64,000 nucleotides of DNA, taken from Calothrix sp. PCC 7507 (GTDB taxonomy: Bacteria > Cyanobacteriota > Cyanobacteriia > Cyanobacteriales > Nostocaceae). The position numbers and the translations under genes were made by a program. The notes beneath the pieces are model-generated. The model was not told the origin of the DNA and did not search any database. It saw only the letters and a program-made list of their open reading frames with translations. The DNA is taken from assembly GCF_000316575.1 (NCBI RefSeq), contig NC_019682.1:1550001-1614000 (forward strand), written 5' to 3'. Shown here one piece after another: positions 16,954-25,755 of the stretch (position 1 is the stretch's first letter; each line of letters opens with the position of its first letter).

Positions 16954-17550
16954 ATGAGTCAAATTTTAAAAGAAGTTTTGTCAGCCAACCAAGCATACGC
17001 TACGAACTTTGGCGAAAAAGGCAACTTACCTTTACCACCCGATCGCCATTTTGCCATTCTAACTTGTATGGATGCTCGTCTTGACCCTGCCAAGTATGCA
17101 GGATTGGCAGAAGGTGATGCTCATGTGATTCGTAATGCAGGCGGACGTGCTAGTGACGATGCAATTCGCTCTCTGGTGATTTCCTACAAGCTATTAGGAA
17201 CCCGTGAATGGTTCGTAATTCACCATAGTGATTGTGGAATGCAACTGTTTACCGATGAAATCATTCGTGGTTTGCTCAACAACAGTCTAGAGACAGCAAT
17301 AGTTGACGAAAACGGCTGGCGTGATGTTGGCAAAGGGCCCGGTTCTCCAGAAGGAGAATACATAGATTGGCTGACATTTAAAAATCTAGAACAAAGTGTT
17401 TACGAAGATGTCAAGCGTATTCGTAACCATCCCCTTGTTCCTGCGGCAATTCCTATTTATGGTTTTATTTATGATGTCAAGACGGGGCAATTGATTGAAG
17501 TATCAAAAGCAACAGAAGTGGGTCAAGCAAAGGTTTCTGTGACAACTTAG
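16954..17550 (+). CDS. Beta-class carbonic anhydrase
   Basis: 198 aa. Interconverts CO2 and bicarbonate. The zinc ligands are visible as C38 in CMDARLDP, with D40 and R42 as the catalytic pair, and H91-x-x-C94 in [19 protein letters not shown] lies between, as usual in the short beta-CA clade. No signal peptide, so cytosolic. It is smaller than the carboxysomal CcmM or IcfA types and is probably a housekeeping enzyme. It is followed after 13 bp by an alpha/beta hydrolase gene, possibly in the same transcript. Confidence 0.9.
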   Translation: MSQILKEVLSANQAYATNFGEKGNLPLPPDRHFAILTCMDARLDPAKYAGLAEGDAHVIRNAGGRASDDAIRSLVISYKLLGTREWFVIHHSDCGMQLFTDEIIRGLLNNSLETAIVDENGWRDVGKGPGSPEGEYIDWLTFKNLEQSVYEDVKRIRNHPLVPAAIPIYGFIYDVKTGQLIEVSKATEVGQAKVSVTT

Positions 17551-17563
17551 ACAACCAGCCAAA

Positions 17564-18505
17564 ATGAATGACTCACAAGACTTTCGTCAGCATCTGCTGA
17601 GATGTTTGGGAGGCGAATGGCCCGAACCTTGTCCCCTCGAACCACGGTTAGAGGACTCAATAGTTCGTCAGGGATATCGAATTGACAAGGTAACATATCA
17701 GGTTGAACTGGGAGAGCGCATACCTGCATATGTTCTGATACCTGACGGTGTGACTGCGGAATCTCCTGCTCCAGCGATCGCTTCTTGGCATCAGCATAAC
17801 AATAATTGGACGCTAGGTAAAAGTGAGCCGGCTGGCTTAATAGGCGACTCGACACAATTCACAGGTGTTGCTCTTACACGCCTAGGGTATGTCGTATTAT
17901 GTCCAGATGCCCTGTGCTTTGAGGAACGACAGGATTCGATTTTGCGAGGAGGTGATTTTGAGCGCTTTGTTTTCTTGCGCTATCTCGTCAACGGCAAATG
18001 CCTGGCGTGGAAATATATACTTGATATGCGTAGAGCGATCGATTATTTGTCTTCCCGGTCTGATGTCAATCCTGAGGCCATAGGCTGCTACGGTCATTCC
18101 CTCGGCTCTATTTTTACATGGCTTGTCGGTCCTTGGGAACCACGACTCAAGTGTCTAGTAGGAAACTGCGCCCTTCCAACCTACTCCGCCATTCACAGAG
18201 TTCGTCGCCTTGCGGGTTTCGGTATTTTTATTCCCGGTTGGAACCAATACGGAGATACACCAGACATTGCGGCGCTAATTGCGCCTCGTCCTTTACACCT
18301 GAATTTTGGTGCTGAAGATAGACACAGTCCGGTTCTTGATGTCAGAAAGGCTATGGAGACTATTGAGAAGGCTTATGGGAAGTATGAGGGTGAAGATAGC
18401 TTCAGTTACTTTATTGAGGAGGAGCAAGGGCATCTATTATCTGAGCAGATGTGGGAGCGTGTGAAATCTAAGTTTCTCAAATATTTGCCGCCAAATTGCA
18501 TTTGA
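17564..18505 (+). CDS. Alpha/beta hydrolase, dienelactone hydrolase/acetyl-esterase type
   Basis: 313 aa with an alpha/beta-hydrolase core. The nucleophile elbow is CYGHSLGS (Ser about 178), the acid is probably the Asp in FGAEDRHSPV, and the base the His in EEQGHLLSEQ. The N-terminal part (VTYQVELGERIPAYVLIPDG, then APAIASWHQHNN) has the strand pattern of the acetyl-xylan esterase/DLH-like group. No signal peptide. Substrate unknown. It starts 13 bp after the carbonic anhydrase stop and ends 36 bp before holB. Confidence 0.8.
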   Translation: MNDSQDFRQHLLRCLGGEWPEPCPLEPRLEDSIVRQGYRIDKVTYQVELGERIPAYVLIPDGVTAESPAPAIASWHQHNNNWTLGKSEPAGLIGDSTQFTGVALTRLGYVVLCPDALCFEERQDSILRGGDFERFVFLRYLVNGKCLAWKYILDMRRAIDYLSSRSDVNPEAIGCYGHSLGSIFTWLVGPWEPRLKCLVGNCALPTYSAIHRVRRLAGFGIFIPGWNQYGDTPDIAALIAPRPLHLNFGAEDRHSPVLDVRKAMETIEKAYGKYEGEDSFSYFIEEEQGHLLSEQMWERVKSKFLKYLPPNCI

Positions 18506-18541
18506 CTCGGAACGTAGCGACAGTCAATCTACAATTGACTA

Positions 18542-19501
18542 ATGACGCTTAACCCATTTGCACCACTGGTAGGACAACAGCAAGCCGTAGAGTTACTCAC
18601 CCAAGCCGTGAGACAAAATCGGCTAGCTCCAGCTTATCTGTTTGCTGGCCCCGATGGTGTGGGACGGAGTTTAGCTGCACTGTGTTTTATTGAATTGCTT
18701 TTTTCTGAGGGAGAAACGCGAAATTTAACATCTCTGCATAAACGTCTGCATGAAGGCAACCATCCTGATTTATTCTGGGTGCAACCGACATATCAATATC
18801 AAGGACAACGACTAACAGCCGCAGAAGCCACAGAAAAGGGACTGAAGCGCAAAGCACCCCCTGTAATCAGACTAGAGCAAATTCGGGAAATTACGCAATT
18901 TCTGGGCCGTCCGCCAATGGAAGCACCTAGAAATGTCGTGGTGTTAGAACAAGCAGAAACAATGGCAGAAGGCGCAGCAAATGCCTTACTCAAAACTTTA
19001 GAGGAACCGGGACAGGCGACGCTGATTTTGATGGTGCCTACACCTGAGTCGATATTGCCAACTTTAGTTTCCCGTACTCATCGCATTCCTTTTTATAGCT
19101 TAGATGTATCGTCCTTGACTCAGGTACTCACTCAAGCCGGACACCAGGAAGTTTTGCAGCATCCGGCAGTATTAAGTATAGCGGCTGGTAGTCCAGGTCA
19201 GGCGATCGCATCTTATGAGCAATTACAAACAATTCCTGAACAATTACTAAAAGACGTGATGAAAGTCCCCTCATCCTATCTCCACGCTCTGGAGTTAGCC
19301 AAAAAAATTGATAAAGAATTAGATAATGAGCAACAATTGTGGTTAGTTGATTATCTCCAGCATTCCTATTGGCAAAAGTGGCATCAACCAGGCGCAATCA
19401 AGCAGCTGGAACAAGCGCGTAAAGCTTTACTTTGTTATGCTCAACCCCGTCTTGTTTGGGAATGCATATTTTTGTTTATATATCAAGTTCCCGCAGGGTA
19501 A
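18542..19501 (+). CDS. holB: DNA polymerase III subunit delta'
   Basis: 319 aa, a clamp-loader subunit. FAGPDGVGRSLAALCF corresponds to the Walker A site with Arg in place of the usual Lys, consistent with delta' subunits not hydrolysing ATP. The SRTHRIPF segment is the arginine-finger-like SRC region. LEQIREITQFLGRPP and VVVLEQAETMAEGAANALLK with TLEEPG are typical delta' signatures. The four cysteines of the zinc module in many clamp-loader subunits are absent. It is usually close to tmk; here the two are separated by the accessory region described above. Confidence 0.88.
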   Translation: MTLNPFAPLVGQQQAVELLTQAVRQNRLAPAYLFAGPDGVGRSLAALCFIELLFSEGETRNLTSLHKRLHEGNHPDLFWVQPTYQYQGQRLTAAEATEKGLKRKAPPVIRLEQIREITQFLGRPPMEAPRNVVVLEQAETMAEGAANALLKTLEEPGQATLILMVPTPESILPTLVSRTHRIPFYSLDVSSLTQVLTQAGHQEVLQHPAVLSIAAGSPGQAIASYEQLQTIPEQLLKDVMKVPSSYLHALELAKKIDKELDNEQQLWLVDYLQHSYWQKWHQPGAIKQLEQARKALLCYAQPRLVWECIFLFIYQVPAG

Positions 19502-19576
19502 AGAGCCGAAGTGTTCCATCCGACCGAGAACCGCTATAATATTGTGTGGAGGCTTTGTGCCAGAGGATGTTGCTCG

Positions 19577-19831
19577 ATGACAATTGTTGTTACCCTTAGC
19601 CCTGAATTAGAAGCATTATTGCGTAACAAAGCTGCTCAACTAGGTCAAGATGTTAGCTTGGTTGCTTCTGAATTGTTGACTGGTGTCTTAGAGTGGGAAG
19701 TCAAAGACTCAGAGGATACGATAAAAGGGATTCAACAAGGACTAGACGATTTTGAAGTAGGACGGTTTCGGTCTTTCGATGAGTTTGCAGAAGAACAGCG
19801 TCACAAATATAGCCTACCAGCCGATTCATGA
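19577..19831 (+). CDS. Ribbon-helix-helix antitoxin (ParD-like)
   Basis: 84 aa from the ATG at 19577, preceded by AGAGG. The N-terminal strand-helix-helix (TIVVTLSPELEALLRNKAAQ, then LVASELLTGVLEW) is an RHH DNA-binding domain. The acidic tail with IQQGLDDFEVGRFRSFDEF is the usual toxin-wrapping segment. It overlaps the next gene by ATGA (19828-19831). Predicted antitoxin and repressor of the pair. Confidence 0.8.
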   Translation: MTIVVTLSPELEALLRNKAAQLGQDVSLVASELLTGVLEWEVKDSEDTIKGIQQGLDDFEVGRFRSFDEFAEEQRHKYSLPADS

Positions 19832-20178
19832 AATATCGCATCGAAGTTTCCAGTGTCGCGGAGGCTGAAGCAGACAATGCATTTCTGTGTTTATCTCAAG
19901 TCACGTCTCCCACCCAGGCAACTCAATGGTACGCAGGACTGTTACAAGCAATAGAATCTTTGGTGCAAATGCCAAAACGTTGCCCCCTGGCAAGAGAGAA
20001 TGAGTACTTCAGTCAAGAAATTCGACAATTATTGTATGGTCGGGGGCGTAATTCATATCGAGTCCTTTTCACTATTTTGGAGGGTCAAGAGATATCGATA
20101 GTTCGCATTCTCCATATCCGGCACGCATCGCAGCACACGCTTGGGGAGGAAATGGAGGAACCTGACGACGCAACCTAA
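19828..20178 (+). CDS. ParE/RelE-family toxin
   Basis: 116 aa. The pattern KYRIEVSSVAEAEADNAFLC, a middle helix (QWYAGLLQAIESLVQMP), CPLARENE, RQLLYGRGRNSYRVLFTI and VRILHIRH is that of the ParE/RelE toxin fold. Members either poison gyrase (ParE) or cleave ribosome-bound mRNA (RelE); the sequence alone does not decide. Translated with the antitoxin through an ATGA overlap. It appears full length. Confidence 0.82.
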   Translation: MKYRIEVSSVAEAEADNAFLCLSQVTSPTQATQWYAGLLQAIESLVQMPKRCPLARENEYFSQEIRQLLYGRGRNSYRVLFTILEGQEISIVRILHIRHASQHTLGEEMEEPDDAT

Positions 20179-20323
20179 CAAATCTTGGGAGTCGGCGTTT
20201 GAAAAATCAAATAGGATTCCTATAGAAAAGTTTGAAGCCGAAGCCACTGAAAACTAAATAGATGATTTATGAGAATATTATCTGGTTGATCAGGAGTGCG
20301 ATCGCTACACAACTATCTTAAAC

Positions 20324-20455
20324 TTACAGTTTCACCAAACGATTTAAAATGTCACCAATCTGCTTATCCGCCGCTATTTGATTATTTTGAGCGATATAAA
20401 CCCAAATATCTTCCAAATCTTGCTCTGCGAGTTGAGAGATTTTGTAAAGATTCAT
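20324..20455 (-). pseudogene. Truncated ParE toxin behind an orphan Phd antitoxin
   Basis: 43 codons only. The start overlaps the Phd antitoxin stop by ATGA (20452-20455), exactly as in intact modules. The product, MNLYKISQLAEQDLEDIWVY followed by IAQNNQIAADKQIGDILNR, is the N-terminal third of a ParE toxin. It ends at a TAA at 20324 before the catalytic and core strands. Downstream sequence does not resume a ParE-like frame. Confidence 0.7.
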
Positions 20456-20802
20456 GGAACTTGTTTTTGGTCGAGTTTGCGTCGTCCTCGTTCTTTAATG
20501 GTTTGCAGCAAACTTGGTAAAGACTCATCATCATATTCTTTAAATTTTCCATTCTGTAACTGTTCTACACCCAGAGCGATATCGCGCTGTAGTGCTTCTA
20601 ACTTGAGTTTTTGTACTTGTGCTTCCGAACTTTCTAAGCGTCGCATCATCTCCTGAAAGCTGCTGGCATCTTGAATGACAATTTCTGCTTTCCCGTTAAC
20701 AGTAAGTACAAGTGGGGATTTTGTCGCTTTGATTTGCTCGATAAACTGTTTGACGTTGCGTTTGAAGTCTGTCAGCGGGTGGATATTTTCGAGGTTAATC
20801 AT
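20452..20802 (-). CDS. Phd/YefM-family antitoxin
   Basis: 116 aa. ENIHPLTDFKRNVKQFIEQI, then SPLVLTVNGKAEIVIQD and FQEMMRRLES form the Phd/YefM DNA-binding domain; the tail (IALGVEQLQNGKFKEYDDES) is the toxin-binding part. The adjoining toxin gene is truncated, so this antitoxin has no local partner. It could persist as an anti-addiction factor against a related ParE, such as the one just upstream, or as decaying DNA. Confidence 0.8.
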   Translation of the reverse strand: MINLENIHPLTDFKRNVKQFIEQIKATKSPLVLTVNGKAEIVIQDASSFQEMMRRLESSEAQVQKLKLEALQRDIALGVEQLQNGKFKEYDDESLPSLLQTIKERGRRKLDQKQVP

Positions 20803-20896
20803 ATAGTGAGCGTATTGAATTCAGTATGAAATTAAGTTCTAATTAGATATTTTAATCGATCATATCCCCAGTGCGATATCCAGAGGCATTAACCTC

Positions 20897-23005
20897 TCAC
20901 TGACGGTCTGTCGGTGTTGGTGTATCTGTGGGTGTGGGTGTCGGGGTTTCGGTAGGTGTTGGTGTTGTTGTGGGTGTTGGTGTATCTGTGGGTGTGGGTG
21001 TTGGGGGAGGGGTAGGATTTTCTGCTGAGATGCTAAGTTGATAATCTACTGGTTGTGATGCTGTAGAGACGACAACAAACTCATAAAAACCATTTTCTGG
21101 TAGTTTTGCTGATAGAGTCCGCTGTGTGGAATCTGCCAAAAATTGGACTTTACCAGAGGGGGAATAAATTGATAGCAAAACTTTGGAGTCCGCTTTTAGG
21201 TTTACTGTCAAAGATTGCTCTTTACTCAATTCGGCAATGAAGACTTTACCACCTCCTCGTTGCAGAGAGCCGCTGACTGTTTTGCTGGTGGTACCTTGTT
21301 CAAAAACAATTTTTTGAAAAGCGCTACCTGCGAGGATTGCACTCAGTTTATCGCTGACAAGTCCATACCAAACCTGTCCTATGGGCTGGTTGATAAAATC
21401 TTTACCGCGCTGTTCAGGGAAAGTACTGTAAAAAGCGGCATCCCCTATATCGTATAAAGAACGGCTACCAACGTTGATTTGGTTAACTTCCACCTTCCAA
21501 CGATCGCGTTCGGCTGTTGTGTAAGTACCCAATTGCTGACGGGCTTTTGTCGTCATTGTTGACAGCTTGTCTAATAATTGTCCTGCCAGCTGATCCCATT
21601 CTTCTCGCAATTTCTCATCTTCGGGTCGATCGCTGAGAGTACGTCCTTGCAACCTAGGATTTTTTTCCCAAAAGAGTTGATTGACTAAGCTAGTGAAAAA
21701 GTTCGAGTCAATCCCCAATTGTTGACGGCGATCGCTTAATCTTTGTTTGCGTTGTTGTTCTGCTGGCGAATATTGGGCTGAGGAATTAGTAGGACTGGCT
21801 GTTGGTGTAGGTTTAATTATGTCGGTGTCATCTCCACCAGTGCGTGATTGTATCCAGCTATTCGTTCCCCACCAACCTAAGCCAGCAACACCAGCTGCTA
21901 CAAACACCGTGAAGATGGTTTTTGTTGGCGTCCAGGTGCTGGTTTGGGAGGGAGAGAGAGGGATGGGCGGTGGAGGCGGGGGAGAGACGGCGATCGTCCC
22001 TGTGGTATCAGGAGCCGGGGCGGGGGGCTGTGTGGGGGTGTTGGTAAACGGTGATGGGGCGAGTGCTACTAGAACTTGACGCGCTGATTGATAGCGATCG
22101 CTCGGTCTAGGGGATAACATTTTATTCAATATTTGCCCCAAAGTTGGACTTATGCTAACTTCTTGTGGCCATTGCCAAGTTAGGGTATGAGTATCAATTA
22201 ATTCTTGCGGTTGTTTACCTGTCAGTAAAACTAACACTGTCACCGCCAAAGCATATAAGTCACTATGGGGAGACACCAAACCAGTTTGCATCTGTTCCGG
22301 GGGCGCAAATCCCACCTTACCAAGGAGAGTAGGGACAGGGGGCGCAGTGACTGCACCAGATTCATAATATTGGGAAGCAACAGCCGCTACTACCTGTTTC
22401 ACACCGCCAAAATCGATTAATACAGGCAATTGGTCTACAGTCCGCAGCATCAAGTTATCTGGAGAAATATCCCGATGAATTACCCCCATCGAGTGGACAT
22501 AATCCAACACGGGCAAAATTTGCTGCATCAGCTGACGGACTTCCGCCTCTGTAAACCGCCAACCCTGCTGTTTACGAGTATTAAATAAGGAACTATATGT
22601 TTGTCCTTCTACATAATCTTGCACCAAAAACAAGTATTCCTTACCCCCTAAATTGATGCGGAAAATTTCCCGAAAGCGGGGAATTTGGGGATGTTGCAGC
22701 TTGTAGAGGACACTTGCTTCTCGCTGAAAGAGTTCTTCGGCTTTTTGTAAAACGTAAGCAGTTTGAACTTGGGGAGAGAATTCTTTTAAAACACAAAGTT
22801 CGCGGAAGCGGTTCAAGTCTTCAGCTAAATAGGTGCGTCCAAAACCCCCTTGACCGAGTTGACGCACAATCACATAGCGATCGCCTAAAGTTTGTCCTGG
22901 TTGGATAGTATGATTTATGGGCATATCCAATAACTTCTCACCACAACTGAGACAAAAGCGACTACCTGTAGGATTTTCGTGTCCTTGAGAACAATAATTG
23001 GTCAT
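20897..23005 (-). CDS. Zinc-ribbon Ser/Thr protein kinase with extracytoplasmic domains
   Basis: 702 aa. An N-terminal zinc ribbon (C-x-x-x-H and C-x-x-C in YCSQGH and FCLSCGEKLL) precedes a kinase domain at about 40-310, with GQGGFGRTYLAED, the VLKEF lysine, HRDISPDN (Asp about 178) and IDFGG. A Pro-rich linker and a membrane segment near 365-385 follow. Outside the membrane are a domain of about 130 residues shared with the neighbouring kinase, a beta-rich part like a pre-peptidase C-terminal domain (about 575-665), and a Thr-Pro repeat tail. The catalytic motifs look intact. The next gene, 47 bp upstream of its start codon, encodes a paralogue; heptamer repeats fill the gap. Confidence 0.88.
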   Translation of the reverse strand: MTNYCSQGHENPTGSRFCLSCGEKLLDMPINHTIQPGQTLGDRYVIVRQLGQGGFGRTYLAEDLNRFRELCVLKEFSPQVQTAYVLQKAEELFQREASVLYKLQHPQIPRFREIFRINLGGKEYLFLVQDYVEGQTYSSLFNTRKQQGWRFTEAEVRQLMQQILPVLDYVHSMGVIHRDISPDNLMLRTVDQLPVLIDFGGVKQVVAAVASQYYESGAVTAPPVPTLLGKVGFAPPEQMQTGLVSPHSDLYALAVTVLVLLTGKQPQELIDTHTLTWQWPQEVSISPTLGQILNKMLSPRPSDRYQSARQVLVALAPSPFTNTPTQPPAPAPDTTGTIAVSPPPPPPIPLSPSQTSTWTPTKTIFTVFVAAGVAGLGWWGTNSWIQSRTGGDDTDIIKPTPTASPTNSSAQYSPAEQQRKQRLSDRRQQLGIDSNFFTSLVNQLFWEKNPRLQGRTLSDRPEDEKLREEWDQLAGQLLDKLSTMTTKARQQLGTYTTAERDRWKVEVNQINVGSRSLYDIGDAAFYSTFPEQRGKDFINQPIGQVWYGLVSDKLSAILAGSAFQKIVFEQGTTSKTVSGSLQRGGGKVFIAELSKEQSLTVNLKADSKVLLSIYSPSGKVQFLADSTQRTLSAKLPENGFYEFVVVSTASQPVDYQLSISAENPTPPPTPTPTDTPTPTTTPTPTETPTPTPTDTPTPTDRQ

Positions 23006-23022
23006 TTGTCATTGGTCAGTTT

Positions 23023-23057
23023 GTTCACTGTTCACTGTTCACTGTTCACTGTTCACT
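23023..23057. repeat. Five tandem GTTCACT heptamers
   Basis: Five perfect units of GTTCACT, a short tandemly repeated repeat of the kind common in heterocystous cyanobacteria. The last unit contains the stop codon of the upstream kinase gene (TGA at 23053-23055), so copy-number change could alter spacing between the two kinase genes. Confidence 0.85.
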
Positions 23058-24750
23058 GATTGCTAGATTGTACTTTACTGACCTGATCGGCGGCGATCGC
23101 ATACCAAATTTGACCGTAAGTTTGCTGGTTCAGTTTCCCACGCTCTTGACCAGGAAACAACTGATCAAATTTTGCGTAGGTGTCTTTGTTCAATTGACTA
23201 ATTGTATATTTACCGAACTGTCCAGCTTGTGCTTGTTGTCTCCAGATGTCATAATCTCTTTGACTATAGCCTCCTAATTGACGACGAGATGCACTACTGA
23301 GGTTAGCCTGTTCTAGTTTTTGCAACAAGTCTTCAGCTATACCGTACCATTCATCCCGCAAAGCCGCATCTTCTGGTTCAGAAGTGAGGCTACGCCTCTG
23401 TAATTCTGGTTTTTTTGTATAAAATATCTTATCTGCCATCTGAATAAAAAATCCTTCGGGAATTTCTAGCTGTTGGCGGCGATTTAAAATTTGAGCAATC
23501 CGACTTGTGCCTTTGTCACTCACGGGTTTAGCTGCAGGCTTGCCACTTTCCGGGAACTTTGGTAGAGAAATTTCTGGTAAAGAGATTGAAGAAATACCCT
23601 GCAATGCGGCATTTACCAACGTCCAAGTACCCGCTACAGTTACAACAACGACACTTGTCCCCACAAAACTAACTGCAAATGGACGCAGCCAAACTGGCAT
23701 AGGGATTTTTTGTACCGCTAATTGGGTTTTGCTATGGAATTTACTAGCGATCGCCTGTGTACGTCTCACTCCAGGAGCAGCTATCATAGTTTTGATTTTG
23801 GTGACATAGGGATTCGCAGATTTGACTGTAGCTGACGATGGCAAATCTTTGAGAACTTGAGCAGCATTTTGATAGCGATCGCTCGGTTTATAAGCCAACA
23901 TCTTTTTCAACACAGTTTCCAACTTCGGACTGACTTTAATTTCTTTACCCCAGAGCCAAAGCCCCTGATAGCTATCGTAAAGGTGTTGTGGTTCTTTACC
24001 CGTGAGTAATACCAAAGACGTTACCGCCAACGAGTATAAATCACTACTAAAAAAAGCCTTTCCTTGTCGTAACTGTTCTTCAGGCGCATAGCCCTTTTTC
24101 CCCAACAAAGTGTGATTTACACCCAATCTAGTCATCCACAAACCCTGAGAAGCCGGTAACTGCTTCACCCCACCAAAATCAATCAACACTGGTAAATTAT
24201 CAGCACGCCGCCAAATCAAATTATCGGGAGAAATGTCCCTGTGAACCACATCTCGCGAATGCAAGTAGGATAAAACCGGTAAAATATTTTGCAGTAGAGT
24301 TAGTACTTCCTCTTCACTAAAAGCTTTTCCCTGACTTTGACGCTGTTCTAATAATTGGTAATAATTATCGCCATCTATATAGTCTTGTACCAAAAAGAAA
24401 AAATCTTTGCCGCCTAACTTTTCTTGTAGCGAGGAATGAAACCGGGGAATTTGCGGATGCTGGAGTTTTTTTAGCACACTCGCTTCTCGCTCAAACAACT
24501 CCTTAGCTTTTTGTAAATCTTGCTTTTCTTGTACTTGGGGCGCAAATTCCTTCAGTACGCACTGTTGCTGGGATTGATTTTTATCTTCCGCCAGGTAAGT
24601 ACGACCAAAGCCACCCTGTCCTAATTGTCGAATAACTCGGTAGCGGTTATGCACAATTTGCCCCACAGGCAGCGGTAATGGTTCACCACAGTGAGTACAA
24701 AAACGGTTACTACCATTATTTAAATGTTGTTGACTGCAATAGACCTGCAT
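23053..24750 (-). CDS. Zinc-ribbon Ser/Thr protein kinase, paralogue of its neighbour
   Basis: 565 aa from the ATG at 24750, chosen because the zinc ribbon (YCSQQH and FCTHCGEPL) then begins at residue 3, as in the next gene. An in-frame extension to 24945 is low-quality and contains a dispersed CTGAGTGCTGA repeat. The kinase core has GQGGFGRTYLAED, VLKEF, HRDISPDN (Asp about 171) and IDFGG. A membrane segment (about residues 365-390) leads to the same 130-residue domain as the paralogue (RRQQLEIPEGFF, AALRDEWYGIAEDLL, QIWYAIAAD), where the protein ends. It lacks the later beta-rich domain and Thr-Pro tail. Probably co-transcribed with the next kinase gene. Confidence 0.87.
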   Translation of the reverse strand: MQVYCSQQHLNNGSNRFCTHCGEPLPLPVGQIVHNRYRVIRQLGQGGFGRTYLAEDKNQSQQQCVLKEFAPQVQEKQDLQKAKELFEREASVLKKLQHPQIPRFHSSLQEKLGGKDFFFLVQDYIDGDNYYQLLEQRQSQGKAFSEEEVLTLLQNILPVLSYLHSRDVVHRDISPDNLIWRRADNLPVLIDFGGVKQLPASQGLWMTRLGVNHTLLGKKGYAPEEQLRQGKAFFSSDLYSLAVTSLVLLTGKEPQHLYDSYQGLWLWGKEIKVSPKLETVLKKMLAYKPSDRYQNAAQVLKDLPSSATVKSANPYVTKIKTMIAAPGVRRTQAIASKFHSKTQLAVQKIPMPVWLRPFAVSFVGTSVVVVTVAGTWTLVNAALQGISSISLPEISLPKFPESGKPAAKPVSDKGTSRIAQILNRRQQLEIPEGFFIQMADKIFYTKKPELQRRSLTSEPEDAALRDEWYGIAEDLLQKLEQANLSSASRRQLGGYSQRDYDIWRQQAQAGQFGKYTISQLNKDTYAKFDQLFPGQERGKLNQQTYGQIWYAIAADQVSKVQSSNQ

Positions 24751-25217
24751 GGCACTGAGGGATAAATTGGGGTTTTTATAAGTTGATACAGTAGGGACGG
24801 AAGCATTTACGGAATCTGTTCCAGGGCTGGCAATAGAGAGATGAGACAAAGGGAAAGTAACTAATAATTCTACCCCTGTTAAAAGTGACTTGGAAAATTG
24901 CTGAGTGCTGAACCGAAAAATACTTATCCCCAATCCCCAGTTCATGATGGCTACTTAACTAGATCCTTAACTTTCCTCAACTTATCCCCATCGACCCTAC
25001 TGAAATTAACCCATAAAGTATAGGAGTCCTGAAAAACGGACGGACTCAAACCAGACAGGACAAACCATTTAACAAGGCTTAGAGTCACACCCAAGCATGA
25101 TATATGCGATCGCTAACTTGCAAAAGCAAGGTATTTCCAGCGTCGTCAACTTGTCCTGCTGATCAATCAAACATCACTAAAATCCTCAACTAATTCATTA
25201 ATCAAGGAGATTCAATC
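24751..25217. other. Intergenic region between divergent genes
   Basis: Should hold promoters for the minus-strand kinases and the plus-strand exported protein. One HIP1 site at about 25106. AAGGAG at 25204-25209 is the ribosome-binding site of the next gene. No other feature seen. Confidence 0.5.
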
Positions 25218-25658
25218 ATGTCTGTTACTCAAATTTCCGCAACCACTCGTCAGTCTCACCCAGCTACTCAAACCAAGCAATTGCGAGTTCGTAGACCGTT
25301 ACAAATAGTGACTGCAATTATCGTTGCTAGCGTTCCTTTTCTAGGGATAACTTCTATGAATAATGTTACTAACGCGGCATCAGTAAAATGTGTGAAAACC
25401 ATTAAAGGCGTGTCTGTCTGTGCAGAATCTAAAGGACAAGGTTATGAGATTTATTCCAAGTTGGGGCCAATTACCAGCCAGAAGCAATATGTCGGCAAAG
25501 ATGGAGGTTGCGCTACCTTCGGGACAGTAGATGTTGCTGGAACTCGTGCCCAAGCTAAAGGTTGTTTGAAAATTAATCCAGTGCGGATGGAAGGTAAAGT
25601 AGAAGCCTGCTTCTTAAAGAAATGCAAAAGCGACGACTTCTCTTTAAATCTCCAATAA
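25218..25658 (+). CDS. Small exported cysteine-containing protein, unknown
   Basis: 146 aa. A polar N-terminus of about 30 residues is followed by a hydrophobic segment (LQIVTAIIVASVPFLGIT) and a probable signal cleavage after TNAAS near residue 55. The mature part is about 90 residues with six cysteines (KCVKT, VCAES, GGCATF, KGCLKI, EACFLKKC), which could form three disulfides. It has a strong ribosome-binding site (AAGGAG, eight bases before the ATG). I do not recognise the family. A second exported protein follows 97 bp downstream. Confidence 0.7.
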   Translation: MSVTQISATTRQSHPATQTKQLRVRRPLQIVTAIIVASVPFLGITSMNNVTNAASVKCVKTIKGVSVCAESKGQGYEIYSKLGPITSQKQYVGKDGGCATFGTVDVAGTRAQAKGCLKINPVRMEGKVEACFLKKCKSDDFSLNLQ

Positions 25659-25755
25659 TACTAAACCAGCGGGGGTTATGAATTTTTCTACTAATTCTCT
25701 AATTCTAACCCCTATTTCTTCCAATCATTTTTTTAGATATTCAGGAACTAAACAC

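Noticed and set aside
20159-20258. In-frame ending SWESAFEKSNRIPIEKFEAE after the ParE gene, reminiscent of an AbrB/MazE-type antitoxin tail
   Set aside because: No start codon or DNA-binding domain in frame; too short to call even as a remnant.
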